From: CAVYXK01 sp963708245
GTDB lineage: Bacteria; Pseudomonadota; Alphaproteobacteria; Acetobacterales; Acetobacteraceae
Reading direction: 5' to 3'
Assembly (NCBI GenBank): GCA_963708245.1
Contig: OY970201.1
Span: forward strand, 6,510,001 to 6,574,000
DNA length: 64,000 bases
How positions within the stretch are numbered: the stretch's first letter is position 1; the number at the start of each line of letters is the position of its first letter. Under the pieces are notes generated by a model. That model worked only from the letters and a program-made list of their open reading frames with translations. It was not told the origin of the DNA and did not search any database. Below, piece by piece: positions 34,411-42,941 of the stretch. Position numbers and translations under genes: made by a program.

Positions 34411-35295
34411 CTACTCCGTGTCCTCTTCCGCCTCGCGCTTCAGCCGCCGGAAGCTGCGCACGCTGAACGGCAGCATGGCCAAATAGATTACTCCCCCCGC
34501 CGCCAGCGCCGCCCATGGTTCGGCTACCAGCACCGCGGCATAGAAGCCGACACCCAGCAGCAACGGCAGCACGTATTCCGACGGCACTTTGAAATTCTTG
34601 AAACTCCACACCGGCAAGGTGCTGACGCAGAGCAGCGCCGTGCCCACCAGCACCAAAGCGCAGAACAGCGGATTCTGCGCCACGATCACCAGCCAGGTCG
34701 CGTCCAAAGCGCGACCCTCTAGCCCCACGAACAACGGAAACAGCACCAGCCCTGCGCCGGCCGGAGCCGGCACGCCGGTGAAGAAATTGTACGCATAGGC
34801 CGGGGCCGGGGCGCCCTCCAACGCGGCATTGAAGCGGGCCAGACGCAGCGCCATGCAGACCGCGAACATCAGGCACGGAATGAACCCGACACCGCCGAGC
34901 CATTGCAGCGACCACAGATAAATAACGAAAGCGGGCGCCACCCCGAAACAGAGGAAATCAGTCAGGCTGTCGAACTCGGCACCGAACCGGGAGGTAACTT
35001 TCAACAACCGCGCGATCCGCCCATCCAGGCCATCAATGCCGCCTGCCACCACGATTGCGACGGCGGCGGGTCCGAACGCTCCGTCCAGTGCGAAGCGCAT
35101 GCCGGTGAGGCCCGCGCACAATCCGACCAAGGTCAGGATATTGGGGATCAGCCGGTTGAAGGACGGCCCCTTGTAGCGCGGCCTCGCTCGCGGCCGCAGG
35201 CGCCGCAGCCGCCGGATCGGCGAGACGCGCGCTCCCGGGGCGGTTGGCTCATCTGCACCCTCACGGTGGGGTCGCAGAAAATCCGGTCGGTTCAT
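34411..35295 (-). CDS. pssA: CDP-diacylglycerol-serine O-phosphatidyltransferase
   Basis: A 294-aa membrane enzyme that makes phosphatidylserine from CDP-diacylglycerol and serine. The CDP-alcohol phosphatidyltransferase signature is exact: D88-x2-D91-G-x2-A-R-x8-G105-x3-D109-x3-D113 (DGLDGRIARLLKVTSRFGAEFDSLTD region). About eight membrane helices follow, and FKVPSEYVLPLL is typical of the PssA subfamily. A 45-residue basic N-terminal extension precedes the first helix. The start overlaps the psd stop (ATGA), so the two consecutive steps to phosphatidylethanolamine are coupled. Confidence 0.95.
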   Translation of the reverse strand: MNRPDFLRPHREGADEPTAPGARVSPIRRLRRLRPRARPRYKGPSFNRLIPNILTLVGLCAGLTGMRFALDGAFGPAAVAIVVAGGIDGLDGRIARLLKVTSRFGAEFDSLTDFLCFGVAPAFVIYLWSLQWLGGVGFIPCLMFAVCMALRLARFNAALEGAPAPAYAYNFFTGVPAPAGAGLVLFPLFVGLEGRALDATWLVIVAQNPLFCALVLVGTALLCVSTLPVWSFKNFKVPSEYVLPLLLGVGFYAAVLVAEPWAALAAGGVIYLAMLPFSVRSFRRLKREAEEDTE

Positions 35296-35978
35296 GGTCC
35301 GATCCGTTCGGGCGCTAGTTCTGCTATGACCGTTTCTCCGCCGATCATGGTCTGACCCTCAGCGATCAGTGGTCGCACGCCCTCCGGCAAATAGAGGTCG
35401 GTCCGGCTACCGAAACGGATGATGCCGAAGCGCTCGCCGGCGTGTACTGCGTCACCCTCGCGCAGGTCACACAGGATGCGTCGGGCCAGCAGCCCGGCGA
35501 TCTGCACCACCGCGATCTCGCGCCCGTCCGGCAGGCGAATGGCGATGGCGTTGCGCTCGTTCCCCTCGCCGGCACGGTCTGATCTGGCGTTGGCGAACCC
35601 GCCGTGGCGGTACGCGATACGCGTCACTGTGCCATCTGCCGGAACGCGGTTCACGTGCACATCGACGAGCGAGAGGAAAATGCCGATGCGCCAGCGCGGC
35701 ACGGGGCCGAGCCCCAACTCGACCGGCGGGATGGCAGGAGCGAGTGCGATTACCTTGCCATCTGCCGGGGCGAGAAGCGCACCGGGACGTCCCGGCGGCA
35801 CCCGTTCGGGGTCGCGGAAGAAATAGAGGCAGAACAGGGTGAACAACAGGCCTAGCCACGCCAGCCAGTGTGCGATCAGCAGTCCGAGAACGAAGGCTGC
35901 GATGCCCCCGACGATGAACGGGGTGCCCGCCCGGTGCGGCGGGGCCAGCGCCATCCGGAGCGTGTCGGCAGCTTCCAT
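35292..35978 (-). CDS. psd: Phosphatidylserine decarboxylase proenzyme (short type)
   Basis: A 228-aa proenzyme that decarboxylates phosphatidylserine to phosphatidylethanolamine. DVHVNRVPADG carries the conserved catalytic His, and the self-cleavage site is FGSR, with Ser191 becoming the pyruvoyl group. An N-terminal hydrophobic hairpin (20-55) holds it to the inner membrane, as in the short, archaeal-like Psd of alphaproteobacteria. ATG 35978 gives the usual length; a start 12 codons upstream is possible. Followed by coupled pssA. Confidence 0.93.
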   Translation of the reverse strand: MEAADTLRMALAPPHRAGTPFIVGGIAAFVLGLLIAHWLAWLGLLFTLFCLYFFRDPERVPPGRPGALLAPADGKVIALAPAIPPVELGLGPVPRWRIGIFLSLVDVHVNRVPADGTVTRIAYRHGGFANARSDRAGEGNERNAIAIRLPDGREIAVVQIAGLLARRILCDLREGDAVHAGERFGIIRFGSRTDLYLPEGVRPLIAEGQTMIGGETVIAELAPERIGP

Positions 35979-36015
35979 CGGCGGGCTTATGCAGCCTCCA
36001 TCCGTTCCCAGCAAG

Positions 36016-37056
36016 TTAAGGAGCGGCGGGAGGAATGGTCAGGACCTGGCCCGGATAGATCAGCTTGGGGTCGCGGATCTCCTCGCGGTTGGCCTGATAG
36101 ATCACGGTGTAGCGCACGCCGGTACCGTAGGCCTGCCGGGCAAAACGCCAGAGCGAGTTTCCCGGCTGGACCATCACGCTGCCGGCGGCCAGCGCCCGCT
36201 CCGGGACGGCCTCGCGGGTGAACGGCACTTCAACGCGAGCGGTGACTTTGCCGTGCGCCCCAAGCTGATCGAGCCGGAGCTTGTGCATCCCGGGTGCGAC
36301 CGGTTTCTGCGGCGTCAGGGACCAGGTCCCGTCTGCGCCGGTCCGCGCCTCGCCGACCGGAGCGTTGTCCACATAGACCCGCACGGTACTCCCGGCGTGC
36401 GCGGTGCCGCCGAGCCGCACGTCGCCGCCTTGCCCGTAGTCCAGCGCATCGAGCGCCAACTTGCCTGGCGTTCGAGTGCCAGGCGGCTGCAGCACGCGCG
36501 GCGCAGCATTGGGTGTGGCGAGCACCGCCATGGCCGGCGCTGCGGCGGCTGGTCCGTTGGGCACCACCAGTAGCACCGAGCCCGTACCGGCGACGGTCGC
36601 CCCGCCCGGTGCGTGCTCGGTCAAAGTGAGCTCGCGCGGGCCGGGCGGCAGCGGCACCGGGGGAACGAAGACCCAGTTACCCTGCAAGTCGGCCTGGGCC
36701 TCGCCGACCGTCTTGCCCTGATCCTGGATCTCCACCTTCGCCCCCGGCTCGGCCCGGCCGGCGATTACCGCTTGGCCGTCCGGCGCGATGCGGACGATGT
36801 CGAACCGTGGAGCGGCCGGGGGCGCTGGTGTCGTAACTTCTGTTTGCGCGCGTGGCGGCGGGCTGACTTCGGTTGGTGCGGGACTTTCGTGGGCTGGCGC
36901 CAGAGCTTCGTGAGTGGGCGGGGGAGGAGCTTGCGGGAGCGGCGTGCGATACAGCAGCGCAATCGTCACGGCGCCCACCACCCCGGCCGCCGACGCGGCG
37001 ATCAGCGTGGGACGCAGGCCGACCCGCCAGTGCGATACATCCCCCATCGATTGCAA
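36016..37056 (-). CDS. LysM-domain envelope protein with Ig-like segments
   Basis: A 346-aa protein. One membrane helix (about 14-36), a Pro-rich linker (40-80), two Ig-like/Big repeats (FDIVRIAPDGQAVIAGRAEPGAKVEIQDQGKTVGEAQADLQGNWVF and LALDALDYGQGGDVRLGGTAHAGSTVRVYVDNAPVGEARTGADGTWSL), then a C-terminal LysM (VMVQPGNSLWRFARQAYGTGVRYTVIYQANREEIRDPKLIYPGQVLTIP) that binds peptidoglycan. This architecture is widespread in alphaproteobacteria. It precedes psd by 37 bases on the same strand. Confidence 0.88.
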   Translation of the reverse strand: MQSMGDVSHWRVGLRPTLIAASAAGVVGAVTIALLYRTPLPQAPPPPTHEALAPAHESPAPTEVSPPPRAQTEVTTPAPPAAPRFDIVRIAPDGQAVIAGRAEPGAKVEIQDQGKTVGEAQADLQGNWVFVPPVPLPPGPRELTLTEHAPGGATVAGTGSVLLVVPNGPAAAAPAMAVLATPNAAPRVLQPPGTRTPGKLALDALDYGQGGDVRLGGTAHAGSTVRVYVDNAPVGEARTGADGTWSLTPQKPVAPGMHKLRLDQLGAHGKVTARVEVPFTREAVPERALAAGSVMVQPGNSLWRFARQAYGTGVRYTVIYQANREEIRDPKLIYPGQVLTIPPAAP

Positions 37057-37088
37057 CCGTATGACCAGCCGAGGCTGGCGGCAACAAC

Positions 37089-37970
37089 TCAGATTGCCAG
37101 CAGGCGCGTTGCCTCGCTCGCGAGGCGCGCCATCAGCGCCATCAGGTCGCGCTGCACCGCGGCGAAGCGCGGCAGCCGCTCGATCCGGCCCTCGTCCATG
37201 TAGAGGAAGCGGGCGATCTCGATCTGCAACGCGTGCACGCCGTCACGCGGGCGGCCGTAATGGCGGGTGACGTAGCCGCCGGCATAAGGGTCGTTGCGCC
37301 GCACGACATAGCCGAGTGAGGTCAGACTCTGTTCGACGAAACGGGTGATGCGTGGGGCACAGGCGGTGCCATGCGCGTCGCCCAGAACGAACTCCGTGCC
37401 GTTACCGCTGCGCCCGCCGACGCCATGGGCGGGCATCGAGTGGCAATCGATCAGCAGGCAGGAGCCGAAGACCGCGCGGGTACCGGCGATCAGTGCGGCC
37501 AGCGTGTCGTGATAGGGCTGCCAGCAGAGGCGGATGCGCCGCTCAGCCTCGGGGAAGCGCAGCTTGTCGCGGTAGATGGCTTCGCCGGAGGCGACTACGC
37601 GGGCAATCGTGCCGAGCCCGGCGCCGACCCGTGGGCTGGTGGTGTTGACCCAGGCCGGGAGCTCGCCTTCGAACATGGCGGGGTCGAGTTCCCAGGGCTC
37701 GCGATTGGCGTCGCAGAAGGCACGAGGGAAGGTGGCGGTGAGCAGGGGGGCACCGTGCGCGGGGGCGTCCGCGAAGAGTTCATCGACGAAGCTGTCTTCG
37801 CTGCGGCGCAGGGTGATCGGATCGAGCCGGGCGGCGGCGATGAAATCGGGCGAGTAGAGCGTGCCGGAATGGGGTGAGGCGAAGACGATGGGGACGGTCT
37901 GGCGGACCGGGCGACGGACTATGAGCGGCGGATCGGCCGGGAGGATCGTCTCGGGGACGGGTAGGTCCAT
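37089..37970 (-). CDS. N-formylglutamate amidohydrolase family protein
   Basis: A 293-aa hydrolase. Family motifs: VPIVFASPHSGTLYSPDF, SEDSFVDELFADAPAHGAPLLTATFPRAFCDANREPWELDP, RIRLCWQPYHDTLAALI, LLIDCHSMPA, and GRPRDGVHALQIEIARFLYMDE. The His and Glu residues of these motifs form the zinc site in the HutG-like N-formylglutamate deformylase group. No other hut gene is near, so the physiological substrate may be another N-acyl amino acid. Confidence 0.9.
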   Translation of the reverse strand: MDLPVPETILPADPPLIVRRPVRQTVPIVFASPHSGTLYSPDFIAAARLDPITLRRSEDSFVDELFADAPAHGAPLLTATFPRAFCDANREPWELDPAMFEGELPAWVNTTSPRVGAGLGTIARVVASGEAIYRDKLRFPEAERRIRLCWQPYHDTLAALIAGTRAVFGSCLLIDCHSMPAHGVGGRSGNGTEFVLGDAHGTACAPRITRFVEQSLTSLGYVVRRNDPYAGGYVTRHYGRPRDGVHALQIEIARFLYMDEGRIERLPRFAAVQRDLMALMARLASEATRLLAI

Positions 37971-38061
37971 GCGTCTATTGAAGCGGGCGCCGAGGCGGCT
38001 GTCACCATGCTGCCTTGCCCGGTCCAGGGCGGGTGGGCTAGAAGCGGCGGCCCTGCACGAG

Positions 38062-38136
38062 GGGCGTATAGCTCAGCGGGAGAGCGCCTCCCTGACACGG
38101 AGGAGGTCCGTGGTTCGATCCCACGTGCGCCCACCA
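38062..38136 (+). tRNA. tRNA-Val (anticodon GAC)
   Basis: A 75-nt cloverleaf. Acceptor GGGCGTA pairs with TGCGCCC; D arm GCTC-AGCGGGA-GAGC; anticodon stem CCTCC/GGAGG around loop CTGACAC (anticodon GAC); T arm CGTGG-TTCGATC-CCACG; encoded CCA at the 3' end. Anticodon GAC reads the GUC valine codon. Confidence 0.95.
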
Positions 38137-38585
38137 TATCCAGCGGCTTGCCTCTTCAATCGGTAAGAAGTTGTACCGCAGAGACGCAGAGCTCATCGCC
38201 GAGCTGATCGAAGGTTGCCACTGTAGCTATCGGATTGGCGCAATGGAATTGGTTGTCCCTCGCCGCATACGATCCCCGTTTCATAGTCGTATCGTATGTT
38301 TGAGAGCCTGTCTCTGAATGCAGCCGGAGCGGAATAGCTCAGCCGACGGCCGCTTTGGGTAGAAAGCGGCGGTTCTGCGACCTGCCACCTCCACACCGAC
38401 CGAGTGCACATAGAGGTGCTGCGCGACGCGAGCAGCCAGTAAGCTGCGCGGCCCGGCCGGACGAACATGCAATGTAGCCGTTGGGTTGAACCAACCAAAT
38501 TTCGCTCCCGCGGAACGGCGGCGGTATATCCAGCAACATTTCGAACCTCCTTGACACCATCGAATGAAGCGAACGAGAACACCCC
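38137..38585. other. Gap after tRNA-Val without a recognised gene
   Basis: These 449 bases contain no convincing reading frame. Sites next to tRNA genes are common integration points, but no integrase or duplicated tRNA end is seen. A possible promoter (TTGACA near 38551) lies before the dehydrogenase gene. Confidence 0.35.
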
Positions 38586-39560
38586 ATGAAAACCCTGTTT
38601 CTCGGCGGGTTTGCCGTCGCGGTAGCGCCGCGCATCCTCGCCAGGGTCACGACGAGGCTCGACACCGAAATCCTCGCCGATGAGCGCGACCACCAGCGAC
38701 TGATCCCGCTGCTCGCCGAGGCGGAGATCGTCGTCGGCCATATCTGGCGCACCGACTACCCACCTGCGCCGCGGCTGCGCGTGTTACAATCGGTGTCGGC
38801 CGGGCTCGACCAGGTCGATCTTGCCGCGATCCCAAAAGGGGTCACGGTTTGCAACGTCTACGGCCATGAGCCAGCGATCGCCGAATACGCGATCACAACG
38901 ATGCTGGTTCTGACCCATCGACTGTTCGAGCTCGTCAGTGAATTTCGCGGCGGCTCGTGGGCCGCGCGTCAGATGAACGGTGGCAAGCCGCGCGGCGAGG
39001 TCATGGGCCGCACGCTCGGTATCGTCGGCTACGGCCGCATCGGCCGTGAGGTGGCGTCGCGCGCGGCTGGGCTTAAATGCCGGGTACTCGCCGCCAACCG
39101 CAGCCCAGTCGCCGTCGCGGGACCGGCCGATCGGATCTATCCACTGGCCGACCTCGACCGGATGCTGCCCGAGTGTGACATATTGCTGATCGCCTGCGCA
39201 CTCGGGCCGGAGACGCAAGGGTTGATTGACGCGCGCCGCCTGGCGCTGATGAAACCGGGTGCGGTCCTGATCAATGTCGCGCGTGCACCGATCGTCGACG
39301 AGGCGGCGTTGTATTCGGCGCTCAAGGAGGGTCATCTTGGGGGCGCCGCGATCGACGTGTGGTCGCGCGAGCCCACGTCTGATGAGCCACAGCGGCGGCC
39401 ATCGGAATACCCGTTCCACGAATTACCCAACGTCTTGATGACGCCGCACTGCTCGGGCTTCACCGACGGCACGGTCGAACGGCGCTGGGGTTCGGTGGCC
39501 GGCAATCTCGACCGCCTCGTTCGCGGCGAGGCGCTCGAGAATGTCGTGGCTCAGACATGA
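38586..39560 (+). CDS. D-isomer-specific 2-hydroxyacid dehydrogenase
   Basis: A 324-aa NAD(P)-dependent enzyme. The nucleotide-binding motif is GIVGYGRIGREVASRA. Catalytic Arg lies in LINVARAPIVDEAAL and the His in VLMTPHCSGFTDG, with the conserved Glu region between them. VLQSVSAGLDQVDLAAIPKGVTVCNVYGHEPAIAEYAITTML is family-typical. Substrate unknown (phosphoglycerate, glyoxylate or hydroxypyruvate types possible). The following transporter is on the same strand but 323 bases away. Confidence 0.9.
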   Translation: MKTLFLGGFAVAVAPRILARVTTRLDTEILADERDHQRLIPLLAEAEIVVGHIWRTDYPPAPRLRVLQSVSAGLDQVDLAAIPKGVTVCNVYGHEPAIAEYAITTMLVLTHRLFELVSEFRGGSWAARQMNGGKPRGEVMGRTLGIVGYGRIGREVASRAAGLKCRVLAANRSPVAVAGPADRIYPLADLDRMLPECDILLIACALGPETQGLIDARRLALMKPGAVLINVARAPIVDEAALYSALKEGHLGGAAIDVWSREPTSDEPQRRPSEYPFHELPNVLMTPHCSGFTDGTVERRWGSVAGNLDRLVRGEALENVVAQT

Positions 39561-39883
39561 GAGGCCCCCGCACCCCGCGCTGAATTAAACGGCAGATGCG
39601 GTCGAGGAAATGATCCCACCCGAGCCATCGTCTCATACGGGTGGTTACCAGTCATTGGACGGGGCTGTTCAAGCAACAAGTCGTGCCAAAACTGCCGATC
39701 GAACATGACGCGTTAGGATCGCAGTCGCCTGGGGTCCCTCCTGGCTTCCATAAGCTAACGGACAAAGCTGGCGGCGGCCGTAAAATTGCCGAGAAACCAA
39801 GCTAGCAGGCTTCGCACTGCGGCTTGCACAGCGCCGCTGCGCATGACACACATTCTGGGAGAAGAACACGTCGAGAGGCCACA
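39561..39883. other. Gap between dehydrogenase and transporter genes
   Basis: No gene, RNA or repeat that I can name in these 323 bases. It presumably contains the transporter promoter; a GAGAGG ribosome-binding site lies just before 39884. Confidence 0.35.
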
Positions 39884-41218
39884 ATGGCGGAAGCGGCGAT
39901 GTCGGCGGTTGAGGCCGCACTCGAAAATCAGCGGATCGGCGGTTTGCAGCTTCGTGTCGCGGCATTGTGCACACTCGTGCAGATCTGCGACGGCTACGAC
40001 CTTAATTCGGTTGCCTGGGCGGTGCCGTCGCTGATCCGTGCCTGGCACCTGCCGCCGCCGATGTTCACAACGGCATTCCTGTGGTCGAGCATTGGCATCC
40101 TGGTGGGGGCGCTCTCCGCAGGGCCGATCGGGGACCGTTTCGGTCGTCGGCCGCTGTTGCTCGCCAGTCTCACGATCTTCGGGGTCGCCTCGCTGCTCAG
40201 CGCTTCGGCCGGCTCGCTCGGCATGCTGAGCCTTTGGCGCTTCTTCACCGGGCTTGGCATCGGCGGTGGGTTCTCAGGGGCGGCCGCGTTGACCGGCGAC
40301 TACGCGCCACACCGCCTGCGCGCGACGATGATCATGGCCACGTTCACCGGCGCGCCCATAGGCGGCTTCGTCGGCGGCCAGATCGTGGCATTGCTGCTCG
40401 CGCATTTCGATTGGCCGGTGATCTTCGTGCTGGGCGGCGTGTTCCCGCTGGTTCTGGTGTCGGTGTTGGCGCTGTGGTTGCCGGAATCACCGCGGTTCTT
40501 GGCGGCCAGGCAGACCCGGTCACCGCGCCACGACGCCTTGCTTCAGCACCTCGACATCGTTCCGGCGCCGAGTAATGTCGTCGACGTCGCGCGCGGCAAC
40601 CCGATCTGGATGGTGTTCGGCCAAGGCTATGCCCTGCAGACGATACTGCTGTGGATTGTTTACTTCTGCAGCCTGTTGAACCTGTTCCTGTTCGCCTATT
40701 GGATGCCGACGGTCCTGAACTTGATCGGCCTGAGCCCGGCACAGGCGGTGTTCGCCTCGAGCCTGAGGGACCTGGGCGCGATCTTTGCGGTACTGTATCT
40801 CGGCTTAGCGATTGACCGGATCGGGCCCGAACGCACACTGGCGTTGCACTACGCCGTCGGCGCCGTATTCATCGCGGTGATCGCGCTCGTCGCGCTGCCC
40901 TATGCGATGCTCTTGTTGATGACCTTCCTGGCCGGGGCGACGATCATTGGCAGCCAGACCGGCGCCAACGGGACCTGCGGGAAGCTCTATCCAGCGCGCA
41001 TGCGCACGAGCGGCCTCGGCTGGGCACTCGGCATAGGGCGGCTCGGCGGCATCGCCGCGCCGGTACTGGGCGGGTACCTGTTGGCGCTCGGCCTGCCACC
41101 GCCGCACATCTTCCTGAGCGCATGCTTGTTCGCGCTGATCGCGGCCGCGGCGACGGGGCTGCTGGTATTTCGCGGCAATGGCGTCGAGGCTCGTGGCGTG
41201 GAGGAGGTTGCGACGTGA
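39884..41218 (+). CDS. MFS transporter, aromatic acid:H+ symporter (AAHS) type
   Basis: A 444-aa inner-membrane permease with 12 predicted helices. The helix-1 signature LCTLVQICDGYDLNSVAWAVPSL (DGYD) is characteristic of the AAHS/PcaK group, and motif A GPIGDRFGRRPLLLASL is complete. A second motif A-like segment occurs at LGLAIDRIGPERTL. Likely substrates are hydroxybenzoates or related organic acids. ATG 39884 places the conserved N-terminus correctly; upstream codons are not conserved. Confidence 0.9.
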   Translation: MAEAAMSAVEAALENQRIGGLQLRVAALCTLVQICDGYDLNSVAWAVPSLIRAWHLPPPMFTTAFLWSSIGILVGALSAGPIGDRFGRRPLLLASLTIFGVASLLSASAGSLGMLSLWRFFTGLGIGGGFSGAAALTGDYAPHRLRATMIMATFTGAPIGGFVGGQIVALLLAHFDWPVIFVLGGVFPLVLVSVLALWLPESPRFLAARQTRSPRHDALLQHLDIVPAPSNVVDVARGNPIWMVFGQGYALQTILLWIVYFCSLLNLFLFAYWMPTVLNLIGLSPAQAVFASSLRDLGAIFAVLYLGLAIDRIGPERTLALHYAVGAVFIAVIALVALPYAMLLLMTFLAGATIIGSQTGANGTCGKLYPARMRTSGLGWALGIGRLGGIAAPVLGGYLLALGLPPPHIFLSACLFALIAAAATGLLVFRGNGVEARGVEEVAT

Positions 41219-42038
41219 TTATGAGCAGACGCCGCATGTCCGTCTGAGATCAAGAGCACCAGTTGCCGGTGGGCAGATCGCGGGGCAACGGTCGAAGGTC
41301 CAGCCAAGCGCGAATGGCCGGGAAGGGCCGACTCCGGCTGTTCGGGTGGCCGGCCCCGCCACGGCCGCTCGGGGTGGAAAGCGGACTTTCTGAGCGAGCT
41401 AAGTGGTTGTTCCTGCCATGAGGCTCGGCACCGGCCAATCCGGCGCGACCCTCGTTGCCTGCATACTGCGAGACGTGATATGAACCCCCAAGACCTGTCT
41501 CCTATGCGTCCTGGCGTTAGCGGAAGGCGGCCTGCGCGGCGAGGTTTCGGGAAAGCGGACATGCGCACCAGATTTCTGCGCAAGTTTTGCCAACGCGCAA
41601 CCGAGGCGGGGTCTGCATCGGACTGCTCTCGCACGTTAATTAGACGCCTCGTCGGCGGCGGGGTATATTCTCCTCATCAGGCCCCGCAATTTTTTCCTCG
41701 AGTAGGGGCGGCGCCTGGCGCTCCACAAATCGAGCGACGGCACGATCGCGAGTGGCTCAGCGAGCAGCACAGCATCAAGTTCCGGCCGTTGTGCAGGCCG
41801 CATTCCGCTCTGGTGCCGCGGGCAGTAATACGGCGAAGCCCTCTCCGGCGAAGGGGGGCGCGACGGAACGTGCTCGGTCAGGGGCTGCGTCGCGGCGCTC
41901 GACAGCGGCGGTGACCTTGTTGGCGCTCGCTTGGCTCGTTGCGCCCACGTCGCCGCTCGACGTGAAATCGCGGAAGATGCGTTGGGCGGCCGAGGGGACG
42001 GCTCATTGGGAAATATCCGCAAAGCTCGGAGCATCTGA
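41219..42038. other. 820-base region without a recognised gene
   Basis: Several frames are open but none has family features. The segment around 41320-41400 (GCCACGGCCGCTC, GGTGGAAAGCGGAC) resembles decayed intergenic remnants common in alphaproteobacteria. It separates chromosome-like DNA from the AT-rich desaturase gene. Confidence 0.4.
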
Positions 42039-42800
42039 ATGTTTCGATCAATTTTGATACATATCGTCAATAGTCCGGTGCTGTTTTTCGGCGCTTTGTT
42101 TCTGTTTCGAGCTGGCTTGTGGGGGTGGGTCGAAAACCTCTGGCGCGCGAGGTCTGTGCCATATCGTCAGGTGGCGGCAAAGGATTTCGTGGCCCAGACA
42201 TTTGTTGTGTTTGTAGTAAGCCCGATAATGTTATATCTTTATGGACGCTTGTTTGCTGATCACCCGTTACCGCAGGTAATACAGGATCTTCCGATCCTGC
42301 TTCGTATAGGGCTTTACTTCCTGATCGGCGATTTTGGTTACTATTGGGGCCATAAACTCATGCACACAGGGGTTCTATGGCGAACTCATAGATGGCATCA
42401 CTATCCAACATATATGTACTGGCTGGCGGGTTGTCGAGCGACAGTACCGCACGAATTTTTTATTCTTGTCACTTTTCTGCTCCTGACGCCAATTCTATAT
42501 CCCGCCCCGTGGTGGGTTTATACCGGGGTCGTAATTTTTGGTTATCTTGCTAGTGATTGGATGCACCTGAATGTGTCATGGCGGGCAAGGTGGTTGGAAT
42601 GGTTCATTGTCATGCCAAGATACCATCATATTCATCACAGCTGTAATCCAGATCACTACAATTTTAATTTCGGCAACATCTTCACGTTCTGGGACCGTCT
42701 TTTTGGAACATATCTTGATCCTGACACATTGGATCCAAAACAGATTGTGTTTGGCATAGGTGAGAGGCCAAACCCGCTGAGGTTAATTGTTGGCCTATGA
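42039..42800 (+). CDS. Sterol desaturase / fatty acid hydroxylase family protein
   Basis: A 253-aa integral-membrane di-iron enzyme. Histidine clusters are complete: HKLMH (105-109), HRWHH (117-121) and HHIHH (196-200), with four or five membrane helices around them. Members hydroxylate or desaturate lipids, sterols or carotenoids; the substrate is unknown. Base composition is much more AT-rich than the flanks, with many TTT, ATA and AAT codons, so the gene was almost surely acquired from outside. A group II intron lies about 140 bases downstream. Confidence 0.9.
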   Translation: MFRSILIHIVNSPVLFFGALFLFRAGLWGWVENLWRARSVPYRQVAAKDFVAQTFVVFVVSPIMLYLYGRLFADHPLPQVIQDLPILLRIGLYFLIGDFGYYWGHKLMHTGVLWRTHRWHHYPTYMYWLAGCRATVPHEFFILVTFLLLTPILYPAPWWVYTGVVIFGYLASDWMHLNVSWRARWLEWFIVMPRYHHIHHSCNPDHYNFNFGNIFTFWDRLFGTYLDPDTLDPKQIVFGIGERPNPLRLIVGL

Positions 42801-42941
42801 AGCGCTTTTTCACGCGAAGGATCACTCAGCGTCACGAAAGCCGGTCAAGAGCCCGCACGTCTGCTGGCCGAAAACGGCCACGCCCGGCGTCCCTCCGGGT
42901 TGTAGTCAATTTCACTACGCCGCGCCGAATGTCCGGAAAGG

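Noticed and set aside
38193..38741. Minus-strand frames upstream of the 2-hydroxyacid dehydrogenase
   Set aside because: They overlap the start of the dehydrogenase gene and show no family features.
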